Source: Alphaproteobacteria bacterium
GTDB taxonomy: Bacteria > Pseudomonadota > Alphaproteobacteria > M2410
DNA length: 46,930 bases
Assembly: GCA_030614785.1 (NCBI GenBank)
Contig: JAUWTJ010000028.1
Coordinates: forward strand, 1-46,930
Direction of reading: 5' to 3'
The notes under the pieces were generated by a model. The model searched no databases. It saw only the letters and a list, made by a program, of their open reading frames with translations, and was not told the DNA's origin. Positions 27,801 through 36,942 of this stretch are shown piece by piece (position 1 is the first letter of the stretch; each line of letters begins with the position of its first letter). The translations under genes and the position numbers were made by a program.

Positions 27801-27990
27801 CGATATCATTGGCGCGGTGGTTGGCGTTCAACCTTTTGGTGGACGAGGGCTTTCGGGAACTGGCCCAAAGGCGGGCGGTCCCCACTATCTGGCGCGCTTT
27901 GCGTCAGAGCGGGTGCGCACAGATAACATTACGGCACAAGGCGGAAACGCTGCGCTTTTCTGTCTCGATCCGGAACCACTTGCGGACTGA
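24859..27990 (+). CDS. putA: Bifunctional proline dehydrogenase / pyrroline-5-carboxylate dehydrogenase PutA
   Basis: A 1043-residue protein that oxidises proline to glutamate in two steps with substrate channelling. Residues to about 530 form the helical arm and the FAD-binding proline dehydrogenase barrel (LVKGAYWDTEIKHAQ). Residues from about 560 form the aldehyde dehydrogenase: SPWNFPLAIFTGQ, FTGSTATAQ, E796 in ETGG and the catalytic C830 in GSAGQRCS. There is no N-terminal ribbon-helix-helix domain, so it is the short, non-DNA-binding class. GGAAGG lies nine bases before ATG 24859, ruling out the upstream TTG. The 183-base gap before it holds a weak CGTCA/TGACG dyad and nothing else I can name. 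Confidence 0.97.
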   Translation: MIASDGSAIYASFEALKHADEKTVIKRLIGETGLGLEDRAAISERAMRIVREARANKSERGTLDTFLQEFALSNAEGIALMCLAEALLRVPDAATRDQLIAEKIKSGNWREHSGKSDSALVNWSTWGLMLTGRVIEMDPGVARNPGDFIKHLVTRSGEPVIRGAMMQAMRIMGDEFVLGRTIEEAMKRAAKNPEGLLHSFDMLGEGARTNADAEHYLASYRAAIEEIGTRAQGKGVYDGPGISVKLSALHPRYRFDQRETMMPLLYERILILAKLAAHHNIGLTIDTEEADRLAITLDLLKALAEAPELKGWNGLGLALQAYQKRASGVVGWLIDLAKRTDRRLMVRLVKGAYWDTEIKHAQAEGFEDYPVFTTKSATDVSYLACARKLLDAPNEIYCQFATHNAHSLASILQITDETTEFEFQRLHGMGDLLYKTARRIADHPIRCRIYAPVGSHEDLLPYLVRRLLENGANSSFVHSFLDDNVPVEVTVKDPLAAFEGTVYWRHPGIPLPRDLFGSIRVNSAGLDLTDGATAAELQKSVDAVKTEDLAAAPIIGGKELSGDRISVDNPALKDSVAGKVVQATEGDCCKAIELAAVAQPEWDRRGADARAAILERCADLLEEHQWRFIGILAREAGKTLDDGVAEVREAVDFCRYYAAEARAKFSAPQVMPGPTGETNELFLGGRGTFVCISPWNFPLAIFTGQVVAALGAGNAVVAKPAQQTPLVAFEAVKLFHAAGVPCDVLHLTPGGGDVGAVLTADPRIEGVAFTGSTATAQIINRALAARDGAISVFIAETGGLNAMFVDSTALIEQVSDDVIRSAFGSAGQRCSALRILFVQEDIADKMIETLKGAMDELVVGDPSNLATDVGPIIDEPARAGLVAHVERMAEAAKVLKQLEAPVEGCFFGPALVEIDSLDLMQREVFGPVLHVMRFTADDVKSVLRALRQKHFGLTLGVHSRLRSFADLVMTEMPAGNTYINRDIIGAVVGVQPFGGRGLSGTGPKAGGPHYLARFASERVRTDNITAQGGNAALFCLDPEPLAD

Positions 27991-28015
27991 TGAAGGTTTG
28001 ATGACAAGGAGCGAG

Positions 28016-29794
28016 ATGAAACAGGGACTGACACGGCGCGGCCTCTTTGGCCTTGGCGGAGCCGGGGCCTCGCTCGGGCTCATTTCATGGCCGTTCAGCG
28101 CCAGGCCCCTGGCGACCACGGATGAAATCCTGCTCAATCAATCAGGCTTCCTGACCCGCGGACCAAAACAGATTGTCGTGCGATCATCGGGCAGGGTCAC
28201 CGATGGCTTGATCAGCTTTGATCTCGTTGAGTACGAGACGGGCCGCGTTGCAGGATATGCAACGGGAAAAGTCGTGACCACGTCTGACAGGAGTATCGGG
28301 ACTGTCGATCTTTCCCTGATCGAGGCACAAGGAACATTTTGTTTGCGCTCGGGCGAAGTAACCTCATTGCCGTTCCGCATTTCGGATACGCCCTTTGATA
28401 GGACCGAAAGAGCGCTTGCTCGCGCCTTTTATTTGCAGCGTTGCGGCGTGGTGCTGGATGATCCCGAAACAGGCCTGGCTCATGCGCTTTGTCATCGCCA
28501 CGACGCGCTGTCGAGAAAGACCCGTGAACCGCGCAACTGCACTGGCGGCTGGCATGATGCGGGCGACTTCGGAAAATATGTCGCAACAACATCTGTCGTG
28601 ATCGGCGAGCTGCTGTCGCTCTATGAAGAAGATCCCGCTTGCTTCAAGGATGGTGCGTTCGGTATTCCCGAGAGCGGCGACGGCGAACCGGATCTGTTGA
28701 GTGAAATGCGGGTCGGGCTCGATTGGCTCATGAAAATGCAGCGTCCGTATGGGGCCTTTGAGCGCAAGGTCTCCGGCAACGATTGGCCATCCATGACCGC
28801 ATTGCCGGACCGCGACACGCAACCCCGCTTTGCCTACGGTTCTTCAACCGCGGACACCGCCAAAGCCGCCGCCGCCCTCGCCATTGCGGCACGGATCTTC
28901 GAACCCGTCGATGCCGAGGCGGCCGGTGGATTCCTTGAGGCTGCAGAAAAGGCGTGGGAATTCCTTGAGCGCCATGGTCAGGCCGAAGTCGAGGAAGCAC
29001 CCGGCGACGATAACGGGTCCGGAAGTTACCTGACAAAGGGCCGCACTGGTACCAACTGGGACAGGCAGGACAGGTTCTGGGCGGCGCTTGAACTCTACCT
29101 GACGACAGGCAAGAAGGTCTACGCGAAGGCGATCAAGGCGCTTGCATCCCATTTGTATGTCTGGCCTGCGACCTGGTCGAACCCGTCTCTTATCGGCTTG
29201 ACGAACTTTCTTCGGATCAAGACACGTGAAGACATTGGTAGCCTGCGACATGAAATTACAAAGCGTCTTATCGAGCGGGCCAGTGAATACGAAAAGCTCG
29301 CGCGCCTGTCTCCCTGGGGCGTCGCGACACAGGACTTTGGCTGGGGATCCAATCGCGAGGTTGCCGCCAGAGGGCGTATCCTGGTCGCAGCGTATGAACA
29401 AACCGGCGATGACAAATTTCGAGCGGCTGCTGCTGGCCAGGCAGATTATCTTCTCGGCAAAAACCCTTTCGGTCTTGGTTTCGTGACAGGCGCGGGTTCA
29501 AAATCTGTTCAGAATCCGCATCACCGGCTCGATCTTGCTCTCCGCGCCAAGGGCGCAGACCGGGCGATCCCCGGGCTCCTGGTCGGCGGGCCGAACAATG
29601 AAGCCACAGATGACAAGCTGGGAAAAATGGCAGGTCCAGATCGCTACCGCGATGATGCAGCCTCGTTTGAAACCAATGAATTTGCCATCGATCACAATGC
29701 AGCTCTGATTGTTTTGCTTGGCAAATTGACCGCAGCCCGACCTCAGGAGGCACAGGGGGTCTTAGGTCGGATTTTGCGCTGGATTGGCCTCTAA
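28016..29794 (+). CDS. Glycoside hydrolase family 9 (endoglucanase/glucosaminidase type), Tat-exported
   Basis: A 592-residue secreted enzyme. A twin-arginine-type signal (TRRGLFGLGGAGASLGLISW) precedes an N-terminal Ig-like module (about 36-125) typical of many GH9 cellulases. The catalytic (alpha/alpha)6 barrel carries the GGWHDAGDFGKYV block with D181 and D184 as base aspartates, YLLGKNPFGLGFVTG, PHHR (H502/H503) and E555 in TNEFAIDHNA as proton donor. Members cleave beta-1,4-glucan or, in some cases, chitosan oligomers. The short N-terminus is chosen because AAGGAG precedes ATG 28016; ATG 28001 is an alternative. It sits between putA and a sodium symporter, 25 bases after putA, with no other polysaccharide genes visible. 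Confidence 0.9.
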   Translation: MKQGLTRRGLFGLGGAGASLGLISWPFSARPLATTDEILLNQSGFLTRGPKQIVVRSSGRVTDGLISFDLVEYETGRVAGYATGKVVTTSDRSIGTVDLSLIEAQGTFCLRSGEVTSLPFRISDTPFDRTERALARAFYLQRCGVVLDDPETGLAHALCHRHDALSRKTREPRNCTGGWHDAGDFGKYVATTSVVIGELLSLYEEDPACFKDGAFGIPESGDGEPDLLSEMRVGLDWLMKMQRPYGAFERKVSGNDWPSMTALPDRDTQPRFAYGSSTADTAKAAAALAIAARIFEPVDAEAAGGFLEAAEKAWEFLERHGQAEVEEAPGDDNGSGSYLTKGRTGTNWDRQDRFWAALELYLTTGKKVYAKAIKALASHLYVWPATWSNPSLIGLTNFLRIKTREDIGSLRHEITKRLIERASEYEKLARLSPWGVATQDFGWGSNREVAARGRILVAAYEQTGDDKFRAAAAGQADYLLGKNPFGLGFVTGAGSKSVQNPHHRLDLALRAKGADRAIPGLLVGGPNNEATDDKLGKMAGPDRYRDDAASFETNEFAIDHNAALIVLLGKLTAARPQEAQGVLGRILRWIGL

Positions 29795-29913
29795 CGCACT
29801 GAATGTGTTAATTGTTCTCGCTCTCGCCTGCCGCCGGGTCCAGGGCTTGGCAAGTCTGGAATCCCGTGTGATACTCCCGCCCAATCGACTCAAGGTTCTT
29901 TCAGGGGAAAACT

Positions 29914-31323
29914 ATGACGGCGAAGTTTGACACCAACAATACCTGGTCCTCACGGGCGACGTTTCTTCTGGCGGCTGTCGGATCATCCGTAGGGCTTGGG
30001 AATTTTTGGCGCTTTCCGTATGAAGCCGGAGAAAACGGCGGCGGCGCTTTTGTCATCGTTTATCTGGGCTGTGTCCTTTTTGTTGCCATGCCACTGGTCG
30101 TCTGTGAGCTGTTGATCGGGCGGCGCGGCGGGTTGAGCGCCGTGGGCAGCGCCAGGAAGGTCGCCGTAGACGAAGGGCGTTCCGGATCGTGGTCGATCAT
30201 CGGCTGGATCGGGATGATCGCCGCCTTTATGCTGTTGAGCTACTATTCTGTCATTGCCGGGTGGATCATCGCCTATCTTCCCAAGCTTGCCTTTGTTTCT
30301 ATCGATGTAATTACCCCGGGAACAGAAACAATCGTGACGGTGGGAGGGGCGGTTGTCGACCGAACAGCGCGGACTGGTGCGATGTTCAACGACCTGCTTC
30401 TGGACTGGAAGACACAGTTGATCTGCCACACGATCTTTATGGCCATGACGGTGGGGATCATTTGGCGCGGCCTTCACAAGGGCATTGAAGCGGCGATCAC
30501 TATCCTGATGCCCTCCTTCTTCATTATGCTGTTTCTACTCGCAGGGTATGCCTTGATCATTGGCGATGCGGCTGCGGGCCTCAAATTCCTCTTCACCCCC
30601 GACTTTTCCAAGATCAATGCCGACATTATGATCAAGGCGCTGGGGCATTCGTTCTTTTCGATTGGCGTTGGCGGGGCCATCATGATCACCTATGGCGCCT
30701 ATGTTGGGCGGGACATAAAAATCGGTCAGTCGGCTGTAATTATTTCACTCTCGGACACTTTGATTGCCATCACGGCAGGCATTTTGATCTTTCCGCTGGT
30801 CTTTGGCTTTGGCCTTGAGCCTCACGCCGGTCCCGGCCTGCTCTTTGTTACCCTGCCGGTAGCTTTTGCCGAAATGCGGTTCGGAGCCATCATTGGGCCG
30901 GTGTTCTTTGTTCTTGCCCTTGTCGCGGCCTTGACGTCCGCAATTTCCATTTTGGAGATCTTTGTGCGCTGGGCTGAGGAAAAGGGACTGGCGCGGCACA
31001 AGGCTGCACTCTACAGCGGCCTGGCTGTCTGGACGCTTGGTCTCGCAACGGTGTTTTCATCGACCGGGCTCAAAGACGTAAAAATCCTCGACAAGAACCC
31101 GTTTGATTTTCTGGACTATTTGACGGGCCATATTTTCTTGCCTGTCAGCGGGCTATTGATCGCAATCTTCATTGGCTGGTTTGTGTCGCGTGAGGCACTA
31201 AGGGACGAGTTGGATATGACCGCCGGTCAGTTCTCATTGTGGCGCTTCGTTATCAGATATATAGCGCCCGTCGCAGTTTTCGGAATCCTGTTGTTGCAGC
31301 TGGGTGTTATCGGCGAGAACTAG
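29914..31323 (+). CDS. Sodium-dependent (SNF/NSS-family) amino-acid-type symporter
   Basis: A 469-residue polytopic membrane protein of the neurotransmitter:sodium symporter family. The first helix has the signature VGSSVGLGNFWRFPY, with unwound GLGN at the sodium and substrate site. Further conserved blocks include ENGGGAFVIVYL and FFSIGVGGAIMITYGAY (TM6/7). About twelve spans can be drawn. It imports an amino acid or similar solute with sodium. The nearby putA suggests proline-like compounds, but that is only context. The 119-base leader contains no obvious operator. Confidence 0.92.
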   Translation: MTAKFDTNNTWSSRATFLLAAVGSSVGLGNFWRFPYEAGENGGGAFVIVYLGCVLFVAMPLVVCELLIGRRGGLSAVGSARKVAVDEGRSGSWSIIGWIGMIAAFMLLSYYSVIAGWIIAYLPKLAFVSIDVITPGTETIVTVGGAVVDRTARTGAMFNDLLLDWKTQLICHTIFMAMTVGIIWRGLHKGIEAAITILMPSFFIMLFLLAGYALIIGDAAAGLKFLFTPDFSKINADIMIKALGHSFFSIGVGGAIMITYGAYVGRDIKIGQSAVIISLSDTLIAITAGILIFPLVFGFGLEPHAGPGLLFVTLPVAFAEMRFGAIIGPVFFVLALVAALTSAISILEIFVRWAEEKGLARHKAALYSGLAVWTLGLATVFSSTGLKDVKILDKNPFDFLDYLTGHIFLPVSGLLIAIFIGWFVSREALRDELDMTAGQFSLWRFVIRYIAPVAVFGILLLQLGVIGEN

Positions 31324-31503
31324 GCGAGGCTCACAGTGCCGTCCCTGCTGAACGGCCATTGGTCTTTTCGTGCAATTTTCCTGCGTTGAAATGTCACCGG
31401 GATCAAAGTGTGCTATCTTGCTAGAGTGTCCGATCAGCAAATCGCCACGCTCGGGCGAAAGTGTGTTGGAGATCTGTCTGGCACTCAAGGAGAGGCCATA
31501 ATC

Positions 31504-32529
31504 GTGTCAATGATGAAGAAGTCAGGTATCGTCCTGTCAGCAGTAATGCTCACACTCCTTGTGCCGCAAATCTCGATGGCTCGCGAGCACCGGATGACGC
31601 CCGAAGGTCAGGAGATTCCCTTCAAGATTCTGAAGGATTGGCCGCGCACGGATTTTTCAAAGTATTCCGCGCCGCTTTTTGACTTCATGCCCGCTGGCCC
31701 GCGCAAGGATGAAATCCCCTCCATCAACTCGCCGAAGCTCCGCGATATCGCGGCTGCTGATCAGGCGAGCCTTGAGCCCATAATTTCAATCTCGATCAAT
31801 GGCGAGGCAAGGGCCTACCCGGTCGCCATACTTCTGTGGCATGAGATCGTCAACGATGACGTCGGCGGGGTGCCCGTCGCCGTGACCTTTTCCCCGCTGA
31901 CAAATTCGAGCCGTGTCTTTCGCCGTGAGGTCTCCGGCGAGGTCACCACGTTTGGCACCAGCGGACTGCTTCGCCACACGGGCCAGGTCTTTTACGATCG
32001 CCTCACTCAAAGCTGGTGGCAACAAATCCTTGGCGAAGCGGTCTTCGGAACATCAACAGGTCAGAAGCTTGAGGCCCTGCCAGCCCGGATCGAAGGTCTT
32101 GGTCAATTCGCGGCGCGCCATCCAGGCGGCACGGTGCTTGTCCCCAATATCGGCGGTTACCGGCCCTATGGGCGCACTCCCTTCCCACGTTACGATAGCG
32201 CCGCCGTTGCATATCGCTACAAAGGCACGTACAAGGGCGCCGTGCCTCCCATGACGCGGGTCATTGTGGTGGGAGACGAGGCATGGAGCCTTGATCTCAT
32301 CAGAACCCGCGGAACCCTTGAAGTTAGCAGTGGGGCCGGGGATCTGAGAATGCGCTACGAAGCAGGGCAAAACTCGCCATTTGACAAGGCGGTCATCGCG
32401 AAAAGCCGGGATATCGGCTCCGTCGTCGTTCAGCGTCGCGTGGATGGCACCTGGAGCGATGTCGCCTATGACGTGCCGTTCGCCTTTGCCTGGAAGGCCT
32501 TCCATCCAGACCACTCAATCCATCATTAA
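31504..32529 (+). CDS. Exported DUF3179 protein
   Basis: A 341-residue protein with a signal peptide ending near residue 26 and a DUF3179 domain covering most of the remainder. Function is unknown for the family. Typical members carry a CPLC motif; here it reads SPLT (S130, T133), so any metal or disulfide role of those cysteines is lost. GTG 31504 is preferred, since AAGGAGAGG ends eight bases before it. ATG 31510 and 31513 are close alternatives. The neighbours are a symporter and hisS, with no obvious link to either. Confidence 0.8.
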   Translation: MSMMKKSGIVLSAVMLTLLVPQISMAREHRMTPEGQEIPFKILKDWPRTDFSKYSAPLFDFMPAGPRKDEIPSINSPKLRDIAAADQASLEPIISISINGEARAYPVAILLWHEIVNDDVGGVPVAVTFSPLTNSSRVFRREVSGEVTTFGTSGLLRHTGQVFYDRLTQSWWQQILGEAVFGTSTGQKLEALPARIEGLGQFAARHPGGTVLVPNIGGYRPYGRTPFPRYDSAAVAYRYKGTYKGAVPPMTRVIVVGDEAWSLDLIRTRGTLEVSSGAGDLRMRYEAGQNSPFDKAVIAKSRDIGSVVVQRRVDGTWSDVAYDVPFAFAWKAFHPDHSIHH

Positions 32530-32662
32530 TTCACTCGTCTTCCGACGCCAGGCCTCACCCGTCCTTGCCGGACGGGGAGAAACAGGTTAGGAAATCGGCC
32601 AATGCTGGCCACTTACAGATTTGTCGGGTCCGGTCCGGCAACAAGGCAGGAAAGCAAGAGAC

Positions 32663-34171
32663 ATGGCGAAGAAGATAAAGACCTTCCGTCCCAAACCCAG
32701 GGTCCCCAAGGGGCTGCGGGACGAAATGGCTGCAGATGTGATCGGTCAGCGCAAAATGCTGGCCGCCATCGCCCATGTCTATGAACTTTACGGCTTCGAT
32801 CCGCTGGAAACCTCCGGCCTTGAATATTCCGATGCAATGGGGAAATTTCTCCCCGACGCCGACCGGCCCAATCAGGGTGTCTTTTCATTCCAGGATGATG
32901 ATGATCAGTGGCTGTCGCTGCGTTATGATTTGACCGCGCCGCTGGCCCGCTTTGTCGCCGAAAACTATGACGCGCTGCCCAAGCCCTTCCGGCGCTATCA
33001 GATGGGCCCTGTCTGGCGCAATGAAAAGCCGGGACCTGGTCGCTACCGCCAGTTCACTCAGGTTGATGCGGACACCGTCGGCACGCCGTCCATGGCGGCG
33101 GATGCGGAAATGTGCATGCTGATGTGCGATGCCATGGAAGCCATCGGGATTGAACGCGGTGACTATGAAGTCAAAGTCAATAATCGGAAGATCCTTGACG
33201 GTGTCCTTGAACGCATCGGCCTCAATCTCGAGGACCCGGACAACCAGGTGCAGCGCCTGACGGTTCTGCGCGCCATCGACAAGCTCGATCGCCTCGGCGA
33301 GGAGGGCGTCGAACGTCTTCTTGGCGAAGGTCGCAAGGACGAATCAGGTGATTATACCGAGGGGGCAAAACTTTCTCCTGAACAGATCAATGCCGTCATG
33401 TCATTCGTCCGTGCGGGGAACGAGGCCCGCAGCGCGGTCTGTGATCAGCTCGCTGCCATCGTTGGTGAAAGCGAAATCGGCGGTGAAGGGGTTTCCGAGC
33501 TCAGAGAGATTGATACGCTTTTGAGCGCTGCCGGCTATGGCGCAGACCAGGTTGTTTTCGATCCGGGCATTGTGCGCGGCCTTGAATATTATACCGGTCC
33601 CGTCTGGGAAATTGACCTGACTTTTGAGACAATTGGCGAAGACGACACGCTCGCCCGGTTCGGCTCTGTTGGTTCGGGCGGACGCTACGACGGCCTTGTC
33701 GAACGCTTCAAGGGAGTGCGTGTCCCGGCAACCGGTTGCTCCATCGGGGTTTCGCGGCTTTATGCGGCCCTCAAGGCTCTTGGCAAGACCGATGAAAGCG
33801 GCGCCCGCGGGCCTGTCGTGGTTCTGGTGATGGATGCAAGCGAAACCGCTGGCTATCAGACGATGGTGCAGGAGCTTCGAAAATCCGGTATTCGCTCCGA
33901 GCTCTATCTCGGCGGCAGTGGCATGAAAGCCCAGCTCAAATATGCCGACAGGCGCGGCGCCTCCATTGTTGTCATCGAAGGTGAGGATGAGCGCGAAAAA
34001 GGCGAACTCACCCTGAAAGATCTCATCCTTGGCTCTGAAATGTCGAAAGATATCGAGGACAACAAGGCCTGGCGCGAGGACCAGCCAGCGCAAGTCTCGG
34101 TGAAGCGCGCGGACCTGGTCTCCGGCGTCCGGTCGCTCCTTGACCGTTATAAGGGGAACGAAAACCTGTGA
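32663..34171 (+). CDS. hisS: Histidyl-tRNA synthetase
   Basis: A 502-residue class II synthetase that charges tRNA-His. Visible are the motif 1 region ([12 protein letters not shown]), motif 2 ([23 protein letters not shown]), the HisA-type RGLEYYTG motif, and motif 3 ([24 protein letters not shown]). The DADTVG stretch after motif 2 and the length above 500 residues resemble, from memory, the divergent HisRS of many Alphaproteobacteria. Its stop overlaps the hisZ start (GTGA). Grouping charging with the first step of histidine synthesis in hisS-hisZ-hisG is common in this class. Confidence 0.96.
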   Translation: MAKKIKTFRPKPRVPKGLRDEMAADVIGQRKMLAAIAHVYELYGFDPLETSGLEYSDAMGKFLPDADRPNQGVFSFQDDDDQWLSLRYDLTAPLARFVAENYDALPKPFRRYQMGPVWRNEKPGPGRYRQFTQVDADTVGTPSMAADAEMCMLMCDAMEAIGIERGDYEVKVNNRKILDGVLERIGLNLEDPDNQVQRLTVLRAIDKLDRLGEEGVERLLGEGRKDESGDYTEGAKLSPEQINAVMSFVRAGNEARSAVCDQLAAIVGESEIGGEGVSELREIDTLLSAAGYGADQVVFDPGIVRGLEYYTGPVWEIDLTFETIGEDDTLARFGSVGSGGRYDGLVERFKGVRVPATGCSIGVSRLYAALKALGKTDESGARGPVVVLVMDASETAGYQTMVQELRKSGIRSELYLGGSGMKAQLKYADRRGASIVVIEGEDEREKGELTLKDLILGSEMSKDIEDNKAWREDQPAQVSVKRADLVSGVRSLLDRYKGNENL

Positions 34172-35319
34172 CCCCGGAAAAGCAACAGAGCACCACGCAA
34201 AAGGCTGTCATCAACGCCGTTTTCGCATCGGCGGGCTTTACGTCGGTTGATCTCCCGATCATTCAAACCGCCGAGCCCTTTCTTGATCTGTCAGGCGAAG
34301 ACATCCGACGGCGGATATATGTCTTTTCCGATCCCTACGGCGAGGAACTTTGCTTGCGCCCGGATCTGACCATTCCTGCGTGCCTGCATTATCTTGAAGC
34401 GACAGGTGCAAAGGGCGGCGAGCGTCGCTATGCCTATGAAGGTCTGGCGTTTCGGTGTCAGGTTCCCGGGTCGGCTCGCCCCAACGAGTTCTCTCAAAGC
34501 GGCATCGAACTCATGGGCCAAAAAGATGACAAGGACAGCGGCGCGAAGGCCGATGCCGAGGTCTTCGGGCTGACCCTTGAGGCGTGCCGCAAGGCAGGGC
34601 TTGTTGGATTTGAGGCAAAAATGGGTGACCTTGGCCTGTTTGCTGCTTTCATTGAGGCGCTTGATATTCCAGAACACTGGCGTGCCAGACTCAGGAACAG
34701 TTTCTGGCAACCATCGCGTTTTGGCGGTCTTCTGAAGGGGCTTACGGAACGTCAAAAGAAACCCGAGGGCGTCGCCGCTGTGCTGGGTAAGCTCGATGAG
34801 GCAAGCGCCCTGGAAACGGTCAGCGGATTGCTGGACATCGCAGGGCTGGATAGTGTTCCCGGGCGGTCGATCGAAAGCGTGACCCGCCGCCTGATGGAAA
34901 AGGCGCGCGACGCGGCATCGGAGCCCTTGTCACCGGGCATCATCACCTCCATCGAAGACTATCTCAAAATATCCGGCGCGCCGCGCGAGGCGCTCAAGCG
35001 CGTCCGCAAGTTGGCCGGGGTTCACGGGATTGCAATTGATGAGGCACTTGAAGTGGCTGAAACTCGTGCCCGGTTAATTGAAGAGGTTGCCGGCGATGCA
35101 CCGGTTATTTTCGCAACTGAGTTTGGCCGAAGCTTTGAATATTATACCGGGTTCGTCTTTGAGCTGACGGACAAGGGTGAACAGATCGCCGGTGGCGGCC
35201 GCTATGACGACTTGCTTTTGCGCCTCGGCGCGCCGGAGCGGGTTCCAGCTGTTGGCGCCATGATCCGCAATGATCGCCTCGTAGCGGTGCTTGCCGGTCA
35301 GAAGGGAGCTAAGCAATGA
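34168..35319 (+). CDS. hisZ: ATP phosphoribosyltransferase regulatory subunit HisZ
   Basis: A 383-residue HisRS paralogue without aminoacylation function that binds HisG and confers histidine feedback and activity on it. Residual class II features remain: [41 protein letters not shown] and [14 protein letters not shown]. The middle third is degenerate compared with hisS. The GTG start overlaps the hisS stop, and the TGA stop overlaps the hisG ATG. Both overlaps imply tightly coupled expression in fixed ratio. Confidence 0.95.
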   Translation: MTPEKQQSTTQKAVINAVFASAGFTSVDLPIIQTAEPFLDLSGEDIRRRIYVFSDPYGEELCLRPDLTIPACLHYLEATGAKGGERRYAYEGLAFRCQVPGSARPNEFSQSGIELMGQKDDKDSGAKADAEVFGLTLEACRKAGLVGFEAKMGDLGLFAAFIEALDIPEHWRARLRNSFWQPSRFGGLLKGLTERQKKPEGVAAVLGKLDEASALETVSGLLDIAGLDSVPGRSIESVTRRLMEKARDAASEPLSPGIITSIEDYLKISGAPREALKRVRKLAGVHGIAIDEALEVAETRARLIEEVAGDAPVIFATEFGRSFEYYTGFVFELTDKGEQIAGGGRYDDLLLRLGAPERVPAVGAMIRNDRLVAVLAGQKGAKQ

Positions 35320-36317
35320 GCGACACCCTCATTCTTGCACTGCCCTCCAAGGGCCGCCTGATGGAAGCAGCAGAAGAGTATTTCCTTGAAGCGGGTCTCA
35401 AGATCCAGCGTCACGGCGGCATGCGGCGGTATCAAGGTGCGATCAAGGGTATCGACGGCGTTGAGGTACGGTTTCTCTCTGCCGGTGAAATTGCCTCAGG
35501 CCTTATCAATGGCGACATTCACCTTGGCATCACGGGGCGCGACCTGCTGCACGAAAAAACACATGAACCCGATGCCTGTGTCGCGCCGCTCTCGGCGCTG
35601 AATTTCGGCCATGCGGATGTCATCGTTGCCGTGCCGGAAGCCTGGCTTGATGTGGAAACCATGGCCGATCTGGTCGAGGTTGCCGCCGAAATCAGACAGG
35701 AAAGTGGCCGGCTGCTGCGCGTCGCGACCAAATTCATCAACATAACTCGCAGCTTCTTTGCGCAGCATGGCCTGGTCGACTACCGGATTGTCGAGAGCCT
35801 CGGCGCGACCGAAGGCGCGCCAGCGGCGGGCACTGCCGACGCCATCGTCGATATCACATCGTCCGGCGCGACCCTTACCGCCAATCACCTCAAAATTTTG
35901 CAGGATGGTGTCGTTCTGAATTCCGAAGCCTTCCTGTGCGGATCGCTTGGTGCGCGCTGGGGTGAAGGCAGTCTTGACCGTGCCAAAGATATCCTTGGCC
36001 GTCTTGCTGCGCGGGAAAGGGCCAGGTCCATGATCGAGGTTCGCCTTGAAACTCAGGCCGCAGGCGTTGATCAAGTGAAGGATATTATCGCTGCATCTGG
36101 CGGCGAGCTGGCTTCGGCAACAGGATCAAAAGGCGGCGATCAGGAACTTGTGCTTCATGTGCAAAAGGCAGCCTTTCATGACCTTGCGGCCAGCTTGCGC
36201 GAAGCGGGGTGTCGAACCGTCACCGCCCGGGAGCTTGAATTCATCTATGGCGCGAACAATCCCCTCTTTGCGGCACTTGAGCTTGAAAGAGAACAGGCGG
36301 CTGCAAGAGGGAACTAG
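35316..36317 (+). CDS. hisG: ATP phosphoribosyltransferase HisG with C-terminal extension
   Basis: A 333-residue enzyme for the committed step of histidine synthesis (ATP + PRPP). The catalytic lobe shows LALPSKGRLMEAA, GITGRDLL, RVATKFINITRSFF and the PRPP loop in DAIVDITSSGATLTANHL. HisZ-dependent HisG proteins are normally about 210-230 residues. Here about 100 more follow (from about 233), including SMIEVRLETQ, KGGDQELVLHVQ and ARELEFIYGANNPLF. They do not obviously match the regulatory domain of long-form HisG. It ends tail to tail with the next gene: both stop codons are in the palindrome CTAG. Confidence 0.93.
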   Translation: MSDTLILALPSKGRLMEAAEEYFLEAGLKIQRHGGMRRYQGAIKGIDGVEVRFLSAGEIASGLINGDIHLGITGRDLLHEKTHEPDACVAPLSALNFGHADVIVAVPEAWLDVETMADLVEVAAEIRQESGRLLRVATKFINITRSFFAQHGLVDYRIVESLGATEGAPAAGTADAIVDITSSGATLTANHLKILQDGVVLNSEAFLCGSLGARWGEGSLDRAKDILGRLAARERARSMIEVRLETQAAGVDQVKDIIAASGGELASATGSKGGDQELVLHVQKAAFHDLAASLREAGCRTVTARELEFIYGANNPLFAALELEREQAAARGN

Positions 36318-36685
36318 TCTCCCTTTGAACTCATCGCCCGCCCGAGCAGAACGACCCCGCCGACGATCAGAAGTATGGGGAAGATGTCGACGTCAAAGTC
36401 GATAAACTCCGAGACGCCAATCGCAACAAAAGCAATCCCTGCGAAAACCAGGGCCATGGGGGCTTCGATACCTTTGGCTGCGACGGCGCTTCTGTAGCCC
36501 AGCATGATCACCCCGGCGGCGATCCACAGAAAACCTTCGGGCACCAGAATATGGGGCAGCAGCATAACCGCGCCTGCCAGAATGAGAAAGATCGCCCACC
36601 CGATGTTGGAGTAGCGCTTTTCAATCGGGTCCCGGTGCCTGCGTGCAGTTTTACGCTTGCGTTCAGAGTGTTCAACGTCCGACAT
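36314..36685 (-). CDS. Small polytopic membrane protein
   Basis: A 123-residue protein with a basic N-terminus (about residues 8-24, KRKTARRHRDPIEKR) and about four short hydrophobic segments in the remainder (about 28-48, 52-66, 75-92 and 99-117). The pattern resembles LiaI/LiaF-type or DUF5668-like membrane repeats, which have no enzymatic motif. Convergent with hisG, it overlaps it by 4 bases through shared stop codons. Function unknown. Confidence 0.7.
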   Translation of the reverse strand: MSDVEHSERKRKTARRHRDPIEKRYSNIGWAIFLILAGAVMLLPHILVPEGFLWIAAGVIMLGYRSAVAAKGIEAPMALVFAGIAFVAIGVSEFIDFDVDIFPILLIVGGVVLLGRAMSSKGD

Positions 36686-36942
36686 GTGAGGTCTCCTCGA
36701 TCTTTGCGCCCTTCAACGCACTTTAGCGGATTTTGGAGGATTTATCTGCAAACCGGTTTGCATGGCGCATGCGTGCCGGAAGTCTGCGCAAAAACAGCAG
36801 GTTATGGGAGGAGGCAAGGGCAGGGCCCGGTCTTGAACTTTGTCCCGCGACCATCCACAATGTCGCCGCGATGGTAGGGCAGAATTCGGCCTTTTGGACC
36901 CGGATTGATGCGGGCGGATCTGGACACAAACGGGGATACTCC

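Noticed and set aside
26278-27885. 535-residue open frame on the minus strand opposite putA
   Set aside because: Antisense shadow of the strongly conserved aldehyde dehydrogenase half of putA; the translation shows no domain and has no ribosome site.
36733-36942. Longer N-terminus for the secreted protein at 36943
   Set aside because: Upstream residues are not signal-like; ATG 36943 begins an excellent signal peptide preceded by a ribosome site.
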